A model generated the notes under the pieces. That model made no database searches and was not told where the DNA came from. It saw only the letters and a list, made by a program, of their open reading frames with translations. DNA of 64,000 nt. Origin: Candidatus Sumerlaeota bacterium (lineage in GTDB: Bacteria; Sumerlaeota; Sumerlaeia; Sumerlaeales; Sumerlaeaceae). This document shows, piece after piece, positions 35,188 through 45,308 of the stretch (position 1 is its first letter; every line of letters starts with the position of its first letter). A program made the translations under genes and the position numbers. Location of the stretch: assembly GCA_026398535.1 (NCBI GenBank), contig JAPLSQ010000061.1, forward strand, positions 31,934 through 95,933, written 5' to 3'.

Positions 35188-36630
35188 ATGCCTGTAAACA
35201 CACCCATCACCGTGGCTTATGGGGACGGAATCGGCCCGGAAATCATGGAAGCCGCGCTGTTTGTGCTCGATAAGGCGTGCGCGAAGCTCGACATCGATGT
35301 CATCGAGATCGGGGAGAAAGTTTATCTGCGGGGCGTGACGTCGGGCATGGAGCCATCGGCGTTCGACTCGCTGCGCCGCACGCGCGTCTTTTTGAAAGCA
35401 CCCGTGACCACCCCCCAGGGCAGCGGCTATACGAGCCTTAACGTCACAACGCGCAAGACCTTCGGCCTTTACGCCAACGTCCGCCCCTGCATGTCGTATC
35501 ATCCGTTCATCGCCACCAAACATCCGCGCATGGATGTCGTCATCATCCGCGAAAACGAGGAGGATCTTTACGCGGGCATCGAGCACCGCCAGACCGCGCA
35601 GGTTTGCCAGTGCTTGAAGCTCATCAGCCGACCCGGATGCGAGAAAATCGCGCGGTATGCCTTTGAATACGCCGCGGCCAACAACCGCCGGAAAGTTTCG
35701 TGCTTCACCAAGGACAACATCATGAAAATGACCGACGGATTGTTCCACAAGGTCTTCGACGAGATCGCGGCGGAATATCCCTCCATCGCCAGCGAACACT
35801 GGATTGTGGACATCGGCGCGGCCATGCTGGCCGACACGCCCGAAAACTTCGATGTCATTGTCATGCCAAACCTTTATGGCGACATTCTGTCGGACGTGGC
35901 CGCGCAGATCACGGGATCGGTGGGTCTGGGAGGTTCGGCGAACATCGGCGACAGTTGCGCGATGTTCGAGGCGATCCATGGCTCGGCGCCGCGCATCGCC
36001 GGGCGCAACGAAGCCAATCCCTCAGGGCTGATCCTTGCCTCGGTGCTCATGCTCAACCACATCGGTCAGAGCGGGACGGCAACACGCATCCACAACGCGT
36101 GGCTGCGCGCCATCGAGGACGGCATCCACACGGCGGACATGTACAAACAGGGCACAAGCCGGGAGAAAGCCGGAACGCGTGAGTTCGCGCAAGCCGTTGT
36201 TGAAAGGCTTGGCGAGAACCCGCGGGCGCTCAAAGCTGCGGATTATGCGGCTGAGCAGCCCCGGCAGGTCAAACCGCCACCGACGGCGCAACAGCCAGAA
36301 GTTTCAAAAGAACTCACAGGAGTGGATGTGTTTCTCTGCTGGGACAAAGGAAGCGCGGCGCAACTCGGCGGGGCGCTCACGTCCGCCGGCACGCCCGCTC
36401 TGCGATTGCGCACGATCAGCAACCGCGGCCAAAATGTCTGGCCGCACACATCGCCCGACACCTTCTGCACCGATCACTGGCGCGCGCGCTTCACCAGGGA
36501 GACCGGAACCGGCAAGCTGGAATATGCCGATATCATCGCCCTGCTCGACAATGTCACACGGGCCGGATACGAGATCATCAAGACCGAAAATCTCTACGAT
36601 TTTGATGGCATTCCCGGATTCACAGGTTGA
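35188..36630 (+). CDS. icd: NADP-type isocitrate dehydrogenase, long form with extra C-terminal domain
   Basis: The 480-residue product starts at ATG 35188, with AGGAGA upstream. The N-terminal 350 residues form the beta-decarboxylating dehydrogenase fold: TPITVAYGDGIGPEIM, VIIRENEEDLYAGIEHRQT, and the metal and cofactor segment VMPNLYGDILSDVAAQITG with SANIGDSCAMFEAIHGSAP. The last 120 residues (TGVDVFLCWDKGS onward) form the additional domain seen in Thermus and Rickettsia isocitrate dehydrogenases, so this is the TCA-cycle enzyme rather than isopropylmalate dehydrogenase. It stands alone, divergent from secG. Confidence 0.92.
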   Translation: MPVNTPITVAYGDGIGPEIMEAALFVLDKACAKLDIDVIEIGEKVYLRGVTSGMEPSAFDSLRRTRVFLKAPVTTPQGSGYTSLNVTTRKTFGLYANVRPCMSYHPFIATKHPRMDVVIIRENEEDLYAGIEHRQTAQVCQCLKLISRPGCEKIARYAFEYAAANNRRKVSCFTKDNIMKMTDGLFHKVFDEIAAEYPSIASEHWIVDIGAAMLADTPENFDVIVMPNLYGDILSDVAAQITGSVGLGGSANIGDSCAMFEAIHGSAPRIAGRNEANPSGLILASVLMLNHIGQSGTATRIHNAWLRAIEDGIHTADMYKQGTSREKAGTREFAQAVVERLGENPRALKAADYAAEQPRQVKPPPTAQQPEVSKELTGVDVFLCWDKGSAAQLGGALTSAGTPALRLRTISNRGQNVWPHTSPDTFCTDHWRARFTRETGTGKLEYADIIALLDNVTRAGYEIIKTENLYDFDGIPGFTG

Positions 36631-36718
36631 TACACAATCTAATTGACTGTTCCCGCTTCGTTACACTGGAACAGCAATATGACACATAACTGATCGAATC
36701 ACTAAGGAGATGCTTTTC

Positions 36719-37627
36719 ATGAAAAACATGGAAAAAGTGATCAAGGCAACGCGCGATTTCGTGGCCCCTTACCGCGTCACAAACGGGAAAAAGTTCAGGC
36801 TCAAGGATTGCGATCCGGCCGACACCGCCCATTTCAAGTCCGAAGACAAATCGCACGCCAAGGAGTTGTTGCAGGATGGCATCGAGTTGCTGGCCAGTCT
36901 GCAGGACATGCTTTACGCGCAGGACCGCTGGGCGCTGCTGCTGATTTTTCAGGCGATGGATGCCGCGGGCAAGGATGGCGCGATCAAGCATGTAATGTCC
37001 GGCATCAATCCCCAAGGCTGTGAAGTGACATCATTCAAAGCGCCGGGGCCGATCGAACTGGACCACGACTATATGTGGCGCTCAAATATCTGCGTCCCCG
37101 AGCGCGGACGCATCGGCATTTTCAACCGCTCCTATTACGAGGAAGTGCTGGTCGCGCGCGTGCATCCGGAAGTGATTCAACACCAGAAAATCCCCGCGCA
37201 CCTGGTCACAAAGAATATCTGGAGTCAGCGCTACGAGGACATCAGCAACTTCGAGCAATATCTCAGCTGCAACGGTGTCATGACACGAAAATTCTACCTC
37301 AATCTGTCAAAAGACGAACAGAAGCGCCGATTCCTCGAGCGCGTGGATAATCCGGACAAGAACTGGAAGTTCTCGGCATCCGACGCCAAGGAGCGCGCTT
37401 TCTGGAAGGATTACATGGAGGCCTACGAGGACATGATCCGGAACACCGCCACCGATTATGCGCCATGGTATGTGGTGCCCGCCGACAACAAGTGGTTCTC
37501 GCGCCTGGTGGTTGGAGCCGCGATTATTGAGGCGCTGGCTTCGATGAAGGTGAGCTACCCGAAAGTGGACAAGGCCAAGCTCAAGGAACTCGAGGAAACC
37601 AAAAAGATGCTCCTCGCGGAGAAATAG
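36719..37627 (+). CDS. ppk2: Polyphosphate kinase 2 family protein
   Basis: The 302-residue product starts at ATG 36719, with AGGAG nine bases upstream; an ATG at 36710 overlaps that ribosome-binding site and was rejected. Motifs of the PPK2 fold are present: P-loop-like QAMDAAGKDGAIKHV (Walker A 81-87), lid IGIFNRSYYEEVLVARVHPE, and RVDNPDKNWKFSASDAKER. PPK2 enzymes phosphorylate nucleotides from polyphosphate or the reverse; the class preference is not assigned here. Cytosolic, transcribed alone downstream of icd. Confidence 0.92.
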   Translation: MKNMEKVIKATRDFVAPYRVTNGKKFRLKDCDPADTAHFKSEDKSHAKELLQDGIELLASLQDMLYAQDRWALLLIFQAMDAAGKDGAIKHVMSGINPQGCEVTSFKAPGPIELDHDYMWRSNICVPERGRIGIFNRSYYEEVLVARVHPEVIQHQKIPAHLVTKNIWSQRYEDISNFEQYLSCNGVMTRKFYLNLSKDEQKRRFLERVDNPDKNWKFSASDAKERAFWKDYMEAYEDMIRNTATDYAPWYVVPADNKWFSRLVVGAAIIEALASMKVSYPKVDKAKLKELEETKKMLLAEK

Positions 37628-37743
37628 CAGCGGGGTGTATAACATGGAGCGCGGCAGGTCCCGCCTGTGGCTCATGGCCGGGGGTGGGCCATGCCTGCGC
37701 CAAGCGTCCGCACGCGGGATTATTTCCTCGAAAGGAAACCCAC

Positions 37744-38040
37744 TTGAATGATTCTTACCACACCCTCGGTGTCGATTCTGCCATGCAAAAGGCGAGCGTT
37801 TGCCTGATTGACGGCTCGGGCGGGACCGTCTTGGGCCCGCACGACGTCGCATTCGCTTGCAAGGGATTTGACGGCTTGCTTTCGGACCCGGCGGGCTGCA
37901 TCGATGCCGGCGGGTGACTGACAATCGGAGTCGAGTGCACGGCCTCGCTTGACGACAATTTGCTGGCGCTGTTTGCCTCGATGCGCCACCAGTGGCCTTT
38001 GGTGCTGATCCGTGTTGATCCGGCGCAGGCTCGCCGGTTC
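37744..38040 (+). mobile_element. IS110-family transposase remnant (N-terminal DEDD part)
   Basis: From a TTG at 37744 the frame reads HTLGVDSAMQKASVCLIDG and KGFDGLL, the N-terminus of an IS110-type transposase. An in-frame TGA at 37915-37917 interrupts it. It then resumes TIGVECTASLDDNLLALFAS and RVDPAQARRF, matching the VNPAQVRAF-type block. Similarity stops near 38040, after which the FG-GAP protein begins in the same frame. C-terminal IS110 sequence is missing, so the element is dead. Confidence 0.72.
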
Positions 38041-38067
38041 TCCGGTCCTTGGCAGCCACGAGCGCCC

Positions 38068-40770
38068 GTGGCTTGGCGACATCGCCGGTTTCTGCTCACA
38101 GCCTGCTGCCTTGCGAGTGTTCTCGTCGCGCTCGCCGGGTTTGGCGGTCCCGAGTCTCAGGAGTTTCCGACAAGCGGAGAGTGGCCATCGTTTCGGGGCA
38201 ACAAGGGGTTGGACGGGCGCACCAGTCTGACGGGTGAAATCGCGCAGCCGCGGATCGTGTGGAGCATGGACCTAAACCCGGTCGAGACCCTCTACAGCCT
38301 CGATGCGAAATGCGATGTGTCCACCGCGCCCATCGGCCGGTCGGACCCGACAACCACACTCAGCATCGACGCTTCCGATCCTCGGTGGGGGCTCCAACCA
38401 CCCATGGCACCGATCGCAGGCACTTCGGCACCGCTTTCGCGAACGACCGGCGTGACATATGCCGACGTTTTCCCCGAGCACGCAGGCTTGGAAAAACTCG
38501 AATTCGGCAGCGGTTTCGACAAACCCACCAGCAACGGCCAGTATCAGGACACAACGGGGCGATGCCTGGTCTGGAAGGACAACCAATGGGCGGCGAAATG
38601 GGAGTCGGAACCGCTGAAACTGCTTTTCAGCCCCCTGCCGATCGTCGGGGACTTCGACCATGACGGCCAGCCGGAGGTTGCGATCCTGCCTTGGAATGAC
38701 CTTCTCGTTCTCGATGCGCGCACAGGGAAAATCAAAGACCGCTGCACGTTTACCGAGGGACGCAGCTACGGGGCTTTCTATGCCGACGATGTCGACGGAG
38801 ACGGCCTGAAGGAGTTCGTCGTCCTGTCGGATTTCATGAAGCACATCAACGTTCTCGGCTACCGGCAGGGAAAACTGAAGCAACTGTGGCGGCGCGATAT
38901 CGAGATGACACTTAAAAACCCCCAGCGCATGCTCCGCGCCCACCCGCATCCCCTCGCCGACGTCAATGGCGACGGGCGGAAGAAACTCGTGGTCAGTCTT
39001 TTCAACGAAACGGGGGACCAGCGCTGGCACGTGCTGGTTTTCGATGCGCTCACGGGGACTGTCCTGACCGACTGGCCGGACGAGTTCATGCAGGGACTTG
39101 CGGATTTCGACGGGGACGGCACGGCGGAGATCCTGACATACCGGACGCATGGCTTCAGCGTGCCGGAGTTCGGTACGATCATGGTCCGCTCTTGCGCTCC
39201 CGGCAAGCCCGATCCTGTTTGGACGGCGGACTCCTCCAGGTGGCAGACGTGGGAACCTCCTCTCGCGGAAAATGCGAACAGCGACGCCACCAAGGGCCGG
39301 GAGGATGTTCTCCTTCGCCCGGTGAACGGCCGCCCAGTGGCCGTGGTCCGGCAGTCAATCGGCGGGGACATTCGCCTCTCGATGGTGTCCTTTGTTGACG
39401 GGGCAATCCGAATATGCGCCTCCGTCCGTGGCGAACGTCTTACCGGCCTCGGAATGGACAGCGAAGGTCGCCTGCTTCTCCACTCGGTTCACCCGCGCGA
39501 CCCGGCGACCGGCAAGCCGATGGCGCTAATGGCCGAAGGCGGCCGACTGGTGGCGGGCGACAGCCGACCCTGTTATGTCTGGCAGGTGAGTGCGCCGGTT
39601 GTGGCGCGTGAAACGGGCGCCAAGCTTCCCGTCATAATCGCCCAAGACTCTGCCGAGGGAGTTCTCGTCCTCCAAACCCACGACACCAGCAGCCTGCCCG
39701 AGATACTGCGGCGCATCCCCGGTCGCGCTCAATCGCTGAGTTGGCCGGAGACTTTGGGACCGGTCGTCACGGACCTGAAAGGTGACGGTCACCGGCAGAT
39801 TATCGCGTCCACGGCTTCGCCCGAAGGGAAGGCGCGGATGGTCGCCACGGATCTGGAGGGTCGTGAACTCTGGCACCACGATTTTCCGAACATCCCGGGA
39901 TCGGCGCCCGTGTGGAATTCCGGCGGGATCACGCTTTGGACAACCGCTCACTTTACCGACAAGGTCCGCCGCGACGTGCTCGTGACGGTGCGGCGCAACA
40001 TCATGCATTCGGACGAAACCTATCTCTTGGCCGGAAACGACGGCCGCGAGCTATGGCATCGGGCGGGTCAGATAGGCGGCCGCGGAACGGGCGGGCAGCC
40101 ATATGCCATAGCCGACTACGACGGTGACGAACTCGACGAGGCGGCGTCATTTTACCCCGACCTGTTCTACATCCTCAATGGGAAGACGGGCGAGAACCTG
40201 ATTGCCATGCAAGCCTCCTGGCCACAACTGCCGATCGCGTCGGTCTACTGGGGCCGCCCGGTTGCGGGGGACTTTGAGGGTGCCGGGACGAGGCAAATCT
40301 TCTTTTCCTCGGGACGCGCCAACATGTCCATGACCGGCCTCGTGGAGCCAAGCGGGAAACTGGTCTGGTGGGATGCGCTTGAAAAGGGCGGCGAGGCGTA
40401 CCCAGCGTTCGGCAACATTGCGGGCGACGGAAGGGTCAAGGCCATCGCTCCGGGCTTCGACGACGGAATGCGCTGTTACGATGCCGCGACCGGCAAGGTC
40501 GACTGGAGTTTGAAACCACCTGTTGCGGAGAAAACCGTCGGTTCCGCCAGCGCCGACGTGAACGGGGACGGCCGCGACGAGGCTGTTTTCTCCGCCGGCA
40601 AATCGCTATTCTGCGTGGGCTGCCAAGCTGCGGGCAGCAAGGGCGCGCTGCTCTGGAGCATCGTGCTTCCGGATAATCTTGGACCACCGGCCATAGCCGA
40701 TATTGACGCAAGCGGCCACGCCTCCATCCTCGTCGGGGGCACGAACGGTGTTCTTTACTGCGTTCGTTAG
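38068..40770 (+). CDS. Secreted FG-GAP/VCBS-repeat beta-propeller protein
   Basis: I place the start at GTG 38068 (VAWRHRRFLLTACCLAS), giving 900 residues with a signal peptide to about residue 28; an ATG further upstream (37960) belongs to the IS110 remnant. At least eight blade motifs with calcium-binding Asp/Gly loops are seen: VGDFDHDGQPE, DDVDGDGLKEF, DVNGDGRKK, DFDGDGTAEI, DLKGDGHRQ, DYDGDELDE, DVNGDGRDE and DIDASGHAS. GTNGVLYCVR ends the protein. Motifs such as LVWWDALEKGG and ELWHH resemble PQQ-type propellers. Likely an exported adhesion or ligand-binding protein; no catalytic residues recognised. Confidence 0.75.
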   Translation: MAWRHRRFLLTACCLASVLVALAGFGGPESQEFPTSGEWPSFRGNKGLDGRTSLTGEIAQPRIVWSMDLNPVETLYSLDAKCDVSTAPIGRSDPTTTLSIDASDPRWGLQPPMAPIAGTSAPLSRTTGVTYADVFPEHAGLEKLEFGSGFDKPTSNGQYQDTTGRCLVWKDNQWAAKWESEPLKLLFSPLPIVGDFDHDGQPEVAILPWNDLLVLDARTGKIKDRCTFTEGRSYGAFYADDVDGDGLKEFVVLSDFMKHINVLGYRQGKLKQLWRRDIEMTLKNPQRMLRAHPHPLADVNGDGRKKLVVSLFNETGDQRWHVLVFDALTGTVLTDWPDEFMQGLADFDGDGTAEILTYRTHGFSVPEFGTIMVRSCAPGKPDPVWTADSSRWQTWEPPLAENANSDATKGREDVLLRPVNGRPVAVVRQSIGGDIRLSMVSFVDGAIRICASVRGERLTGLGMDSEGRLLLHSVHPRDPATGKPMALMAEGGRLVAGDSRPCYVWQVSAPVVARETGAKLPVIIAQDSAEGVLVLQTHDTSSLPEILRRIPGRAQSLSWPETLGPVVTDLKGDGHRQIIASTASPEGKARMVATDLEGRELWHHDFPNIPGSAPVWNSGGITLWTTAHFTDKVRRDVLVTVRRNIMHSDETYLLAGNDGRELWHRAGQIGGRGTGGQPYAIADYDGDELDEAASFYPDLFYILNGKTGENLIAMQASWPQLPIASVYWGRPVAGDFEGAGTRQIFFSSGRANMSMTGLVEPSGKLVWWDALEKGGEAYPAFGNIAGDGRVKAIAPGFDDGMRCYDAATGKVDWSLKPPVAEKTVGSASADVNGDGRDEAVFSAGKSLFCVGCQAAGSKGALLWSIVLPDNLGPPAIADIDASGHASILVGGTNGVLYCVR

Positions 40771-40959
40771 CCCAAGATCCGCAAGTTTCATGATATAGAA
40801 GCCTGATTTTCTTGGGCATAGTTCTCCCAAAGGGCAAAAGTCGCCACTACATTTTGGATTTTTTCAGGTCGGTTGGAGATTCGCATGCGCTGGTCGGGAC
40901 TTGCGCCAAGGCCGGAGTTTTCCATCCACTTTATCCAAGTACCAACCTGCGCATGATCT

Positions 40960-41262
40960 TCAAACTGGTGTCAGGCCCAAATCTGTGAGGTCAGGAGTTC
41001 TGACCTTGAACAGACGGGTCGCTCTCCAGTACAACTGTGAAAGCCGTCCGACCCGTCGTTCGGCCCGGTTGAGGCAACGCTCCCGGCCCGCATTGATGCG
41101 CGCTTTGAGCGCTTCAAGGCCGCGTTCGAGCTTTTGTGCCGCACGCGCTCGAAGATCAGCGCTGGACCGACCTCCGCCGCGTGCACCACGTGACAGACTC
41201 CCCGTGCTCGTGGGAATCCGCTGGAACATGATTGACAGCCGATGCGCGCATCTTTCATACAT
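40960..41262 (-). mobile_element. Transposase remnant, probably IS1634/IS4-type middle segment
   Basis: A minus-strand frame contains AQKLERGLEALKARINAG followed by RAERRVGRLSQLYWRATRLF. This helical block resembles the middle of IS1634-type transposases. No catalytic DDE residues are recognisable and the frame stops on both sides. Together with flanking non-coding sequence it fills the 625-base gap 40771-41395; nothing else supportable was seen in that gap. Confidence 0.45.
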
Positions 41263-41395
41263 GCTTGGTCAATGCCGAGCTTGTCCCGGTGCAATCATGA
41301 TATTCAGATTAAAACAAACTCACACAAACGCCTCCCCATCCCCCTCACATTCCACCGCGCTCATAACCCATCATTCCAAAAAGAGAATAAACTAA

Positions 41396-43621
41396 ATGAA
41401 CATTCTCCCCGTAGGTCCCGAGATCGACGACGATCCGGACTTCGACCGCTATTTCGCTGATCTGCGCCTGTGGAATTTCGATATCGCCTACAACGCGTAT
41501 TACGCTTTCACGATGAATGACGTGACCGGGCGATACGCGGACGCCTACCGCCGTTTCACCGCGCGCGCCGGCGCCGAAGGTGTGCCCTCATGCGTGCAGA
41601 TACAATCCACTGTGGCCCACCTTGACGACATCCCGCTGACCGAAACCCAGCGCTATGCCGACAACGAATACTATCTCTACGAGCATTTTGGCGGACAGGG
41701 CAAAAAGTTCCATTTCGCCTCCTTTGGCTCGCGCATGTGGCTGGATTATCTCAAGCGCATCACGACCTTATACCGCGAGTTCGGATTCGAGTGGGTTGTC
41801 TATGAAGAGCCGATGATCCGGACGGACATCCCCGGCTCGTCCGATCCGATGGCTGAGGCATTCCGTCGCGCGCACCCCGGCATGAAATATCCCACGCACC
41901 AGGATGAATGCGCTGGTTATCTGGAATTGCAGAAATTCAAACGCGACACGCTCATCGGTTTCTTCGCCGAACTGCTGGCTCACGCGAAATCGCTTGGTTT
42001 TCAGAAAGCGGGCATCATGCCGTGGTTCTTCACACCGACGCTGGAGAACACGCCTGTGGAAACATGGAACACCTGTTGTGACACCGGGCGCGTGATTTTC
42101 CTTAAGGACCTCGATTTCATTGTCGTGCGCATGCAGCCCGACAACATATTAGCCCAAGTGATGATCGGCGCGGATGGAGAGTTGACGCCCACGCTGGCCT
42201 ACTACGAGTGCCTGGCGCATAATCTCGGCAAACCGGTCATTATGGTCAACAAGCCGACCGACGAGCATCGGCCGGAGGCCAACCGCGAGGATCCGCTCAT
42301 TCCTCCGGATTATTTCCGGCGCTACGCGCTGGCGGCCGCGGCCGCGGCACCCCAAGGCATGAGCCGGCACTGGTACGGCGCGAACTACGGGCGCGACAAC
42401 GAACACATGGCGTTGATGGCCGACGTCAACGACGCGCTGCGCCGCCTTGCCCCCGCCGCGGCCGAGACGGCCTTTGTGTATTCTTATTCGGGCGCGTCAC
42501 ACGCCCAGCCGCGCCCGTGGCGCGAGACATGGCGCACATGGTGGAGTTTCGCCGCGCGCATGACGGAAATCGAGCGCGTGCCGTTTCTCACCTTTTTCGC
42601 CGAGTCGTTGCGCGAGTGCGCCGGGCAGCATCCTGAAACGTGCGTGATCGTGCTGAGCGAGTATTTTCCCATACCGCCTGACGAAATTGAATTCCTGCGC
42701 GAATGGGTGTCGGCGGACGCGCGGCGGCGCCTGGTGTACTTTGGCGGGCGCGATGGCAACCGCTGGAGCGGCGCCAGCCTGTTCCAGGAGTTCGCCCTGC
42801 GCCCGCCCGAAATGACCGCGCTGTTCGGTTATGACCCGTCAAAATCCGTTGAGATCCGGGCTGCCGATCCGCGGCAAAAACTGCTGTTTAAGGGAAATGC
42901 GCCGCACGACGAGGTGCTGGGCAAATCACGGGATATCGGCGCAAGCTCGCTGTGCCTGCCCGTCATGTCGCGGGACTCAAAACCGGAAATCATGTATGAA
43001 TCCGCGGATGAAAATTGCCCCGTGATCACGAGGCTGAAATACGATGGCGGCGGCGAGGCGTGGTTCGCAGGGATTTCCCTCGACGGGTGGCAGCTTGATT
43101 TTCCCTTCCGCGGATTTCTGCGCGGCTTGGCCGATGCGCACAGCGCCGGCAACGATGACGCAGGCGTTCCGCTGCGCGTGCGCTGCGCCAATGCTTATGT
43201 GTATGCCAATACCACGCGGAACGGCTACTTCATTGCCTCAAACTGCACAGCGCGGCCGCAACGAATCGTACTGGAAAAGCCCGCGCGGATATTCGACACG
43301 CGTCGCGGGCGCATGATCGAAAAATGCAAATCGCTGAAAATAGCCCCGCTGTCGTTTAAGCTGATGCGCATTGTGCCGCCTGGCACGCGCGTGCTCGATG
43401 TGCGCGGCGCAATCACATTGTCTTCGATCAACGAGCGAGACCATGCGGCGCGCATCAGCGGCATGTATCACAGCGAACTCGAGGTTGTCACGACAGAGGC
43501 GCCCGCGCGCATATTGGTCAGCGGGCGGCCCGCCGCCTTCGGCGCCAAAAAAACGGCAAAATACCACCTTGTGAAAATCTCAGGCCTGCCGCGCGAAGGG
43601 GAAATATTGCTGGAATTCTGA
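41396..43621 (+). CDS. Cytosolic protein of unknown function, possibly a GH-A-like barrel protein
   Basis: The product has 741 residues and no signal peptide. Residues of about 1-370 have the alternating pattern of a TIM barrel (FEWVVYEEPMIRTD, KAGIMPWFFTPTLENTP, VIMVNKPTDEHRP, GMSRHWYGANYGRD), with Glu-rich strand ends as in glycoside hydrolases. About 380-560 resembles a Rossmann/glutaminase-like domain (CVIVLSEYFPIPPDEIEFLREWV, LVYFGGRDG), an arrangement reminiscent of GH42-type beta-galactosidases. A beta domain ends the protein. I cannot assign a family. It lies between two IS remnants without operon partners. Confidence 0.6.
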   Translation: MNILPVGPEIDDDPDFDRYFADLRLWNFDIAYNAYYAFTMNDVTGRYADAYRRFTARAGAEGVPSCVQIQSTVAHLDDIPLTETQRYADNEYYLYEHFGGQGKKFHFASFGSRMWLDYLKRITTLYREFGFEWVVYEEPMIRTDIPGSSDPMAEAFRRAHPGMKYPTHQDECAGYLELQKFKRDTLIGFFAELLAHAKSLGFQKAGIMPWFFTPTLENTPVETWNTCCDTGRVIFLKDLDFIVVRMQPDNILAQVMIGADGELTPTLAYYECLAHNLGKPVIMVNKPTDEHRPEANREDPLIPPDYFRRYALAAAAAAPQGMSRHWYGANYGRDNEHMALMADVNDALRRLAPAAAETAFVYSYSGASHAQPRPWRETWRTWWSFAARMTEIERVPFLTFFAESLRECAGQHPETCVIVLSEYFPIPPDEIEFLREWVSADARRRLVYFGGRDGNRWSGASLFQEFALRPPEMTALFGYDPSKSVEIRAADPRQKLLFKGNAPHDEVLGKSRDIGASSLCLPVMSRDSKPEIMYESADENCPVITRLKYDGGGEAWFAGISLDGWQLDFPFRGFLRGLADAHSAGNDDAGVPLRVRCANAYVYANTTRNGYFIASNCTARPQRIVLEKPARIFDTRRGRMIEKCKSLKIAPLSFKLMRIVPPGTRVLDVRGAITLSSINERDHAARISGMYHSELEVVTTEAPARILVSGRPAAFGAKKTAKYHLVKISGLPREGEILLEF

Positions 43622-43822
43622 AAGGCGTTGCGGGTAAAATCACCGATACCACCCACAACACCCGCATCTTTTCCCGCCCGCTTTGGGAACACCTGTCGGC
43701 GTCTTCCTGACCCCCTGGTTGCATCCCAATTCGCACCGCCAAATTCTTTCCGCTTGCAGGCGTATTAATTTGGAGGAACTGTTCCCGTGTTAAATGGCAG
43801 GCAAGATAAAAAGGTTGGAATC

Positions 43823-44356
43823 ATGACGAGAATAATATGGATGGGATTCATGGCAGTTGTGGCGGCGGCATTATCCGCGCGCGCGGGCCATTGCCAGCAA
43901 CTGCCCCTCGATGGCAAACCGAAATGGTATGAAATCAATGTGGTCGCGGGAGCGACAAGCGGCACGCGATGCATCGTGTTCGCGGCCACCGGCCAGCCGG
44001 CCGGGGAACTGGAGCCGGGTCACCGCTTCCTGTCCTTCGGAGCCGACAAGAATAGAATCACTCTGGCTCACAACGGCATGATCGTCTTCATTCCTTCCGA
44101 TACGGCAAAGGAAATTTATCCCGACATCACCCCCGAAACGTTCTACCGCGCGCCTGGCAAAACCTTGGAGAAGCAGGCAGAGGAATTGACCGCGATGCGC
44201 AATTCCACGGCGGGTCTTGCGCCCAAGCGGGCCACCCCCACGCCAACTCCAACGCCTGCCTCAAGCGGACGGGGCGGCGGAGGCGGTGGAAGCCGCGGCG
44301 GCGGTGGCGGAGGCGGCGGCGGAAGCCGTAGCGGCGGCGGCGGCGGCATGCGGTAG
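43823..44356 (+). CDS. Small exported protein with Gly/Ser/Arg-rich tail
   Basis: The 177-residue product starts at ATG 43823, with AAAAAGG upstream. A signal peptide covers about 1-26 (MTRIIWMGFMAVVAAALSARAGHCQ). The globular part of about 100 residues (KWYEINVVAGATSGTRCIVF, HRFLSFGADKNRITLAHNG, FIPSDTAKEIYPDITPETFY) is not recognised. The last 45 residues are Thr-Pro repeats (TPTPTPTPA), then GGGGGGSRGGGGGGGGGSRS-type runs. Gly/Ser/Arg-rich tails are often flexible or matrix-binding; function unknown. Confidence 0.6.
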   Translation: MTRIIWMGFMAVVAAALSARAGHCQQLPLDGKPKWYEINVVAGATSGTRCIVFAATGQPAGELEPGHRFLSFGADKNRITLAHNGMIVFIPSDTAKEIYPDITPETFYRAPGKTLEKQAEELTAMRNSTAGLAPKRATPTPTPTPASSGRGGGGGGSRGGGGGGGGGSRSGGGGGMR

Positions 44357-44462
44357 GATTGCGCCGCTCATCTCAAAACGCGCGGATCATTTAGACTCAT
44401 CTGCCATCCGGTCTTCTCCGCGCCTTCGCGTGATATTTTAAATCTGACTTAGCGTTATCACC

Positions 44463-45308
44463 ATGCGGCCGGTACTGTTTGAAATATTCGGGTATGGTAT
44501 TCCGGGCTATGGAGTCATGGCGGCTGCGGGGATTGTTGCTGGGCTGATCGTTTCAGCGCTCCTCGCGCGGCGGGCAGGCATTGGGGCGGACTTTGTGCTC
44601 GACGCTGTTTTTTGGATGGCCATTGCCGGTTTTGCGGGCGCACGGGCGCTGTACTTGTGCGTCACATGGCGCGCGACATTGAACGATCCACTCGGTTCAC
44701 TAATCAGTGGCGGCGGCGGCGTGTTCATCGGCGGCATGGCGGCAGGCGCCGCAATGTTGTGGGTGATGTGCAAGCGGCTGAGTGTGGGATTCCTGCGCAT
44801 GGCCGACATTTTCGCGCCCGGTCTGTCTCTGGCGCATGTCTTCGGGCGCATCGGATGCCTGCTGGCCGGATGCTGTTACGGCGCGGTTGCCCCGCGCTGG
44901 GCCGCCGGATGCGCGATCTCGTTTCCCAGGATCACTGGCGCGCGCGGCCAAATCATCGGCTCGTGGCCCTTCCTTGACGAAATGAGCCGGGGCTGGATCG
45001 CGCCTGATGCGGCCTGCTCTTTGCCCTTGTGGCCTGTTCAAATCATCGAGGCGGTCCTCAATCTCGCGCTGTTCTGCGCGCTGATGCTGTTATGGCGACG
45101 GCGCATGGCGTCCGGCCGGATTTTCGCGGCATACATCGCCGGTTACGCATTCCTGAGATTTGGCGTGGAGTTTCTGCGGGGTGACGCCGACCGGGGCATC
45201 ATTGCGGGGCTTTCGCTGTCACAATGGTTGTGCGTCGCCGCTCTGGGCGCGGCGGCGTGGATCTGGCGGCGGACTACTGTTGCCCAATCGCCGACCGCAG
45301 ATTGCTAA
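44463..45308 (+). CDS. lgt: Phosphatidylglycerol-prolipoprotein diacylglyceryl transferase
   Basis: Lgt adds diacylglycerol to the lipobox Cys, the first step of lipoprotein maturation. The 281-residue product has seven hydrophobic segments and a recognisable signature: HVFGRIGCLLAGCCYG, SLPLWPVQIIEAVLNL (usual form HPxQLYEA) and YAFLRFGVEFLRGD. The signature region replaces the usual Asn of GRIGN by Cys and contains an extra CC pair, a variant known in non-proteobacterial Lgt. The 3' end overlaps the convergent VKOR-type gene by 35 bases. Lnt is at 4269. Confidence 0.9.
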   Translation: MRPVLFEIFGYGIPGYGVMAAAGIVAGLIVSALLARRAGIGADFVLDAVFWMAIAGFAGARALYLCVTWRATLNDPLGSLISGGGGVFIGGMAAGAAMLWVMCKRLSVGFLRMADIFAPGLSLAHVFGRIGCLLAGCCYGAVAPRWAAGCAISFPRITGARGQIIGSWPFLDEMSRGWIAPDAACSLPLWPVQIIEAVLNLALFCALMLLWRRRMASGRIFAAYIAGYAFLRFGVEFLRGDADRGIIAGLSLSQWLCVAALGAAAWIWRRTTVAQSPTADC

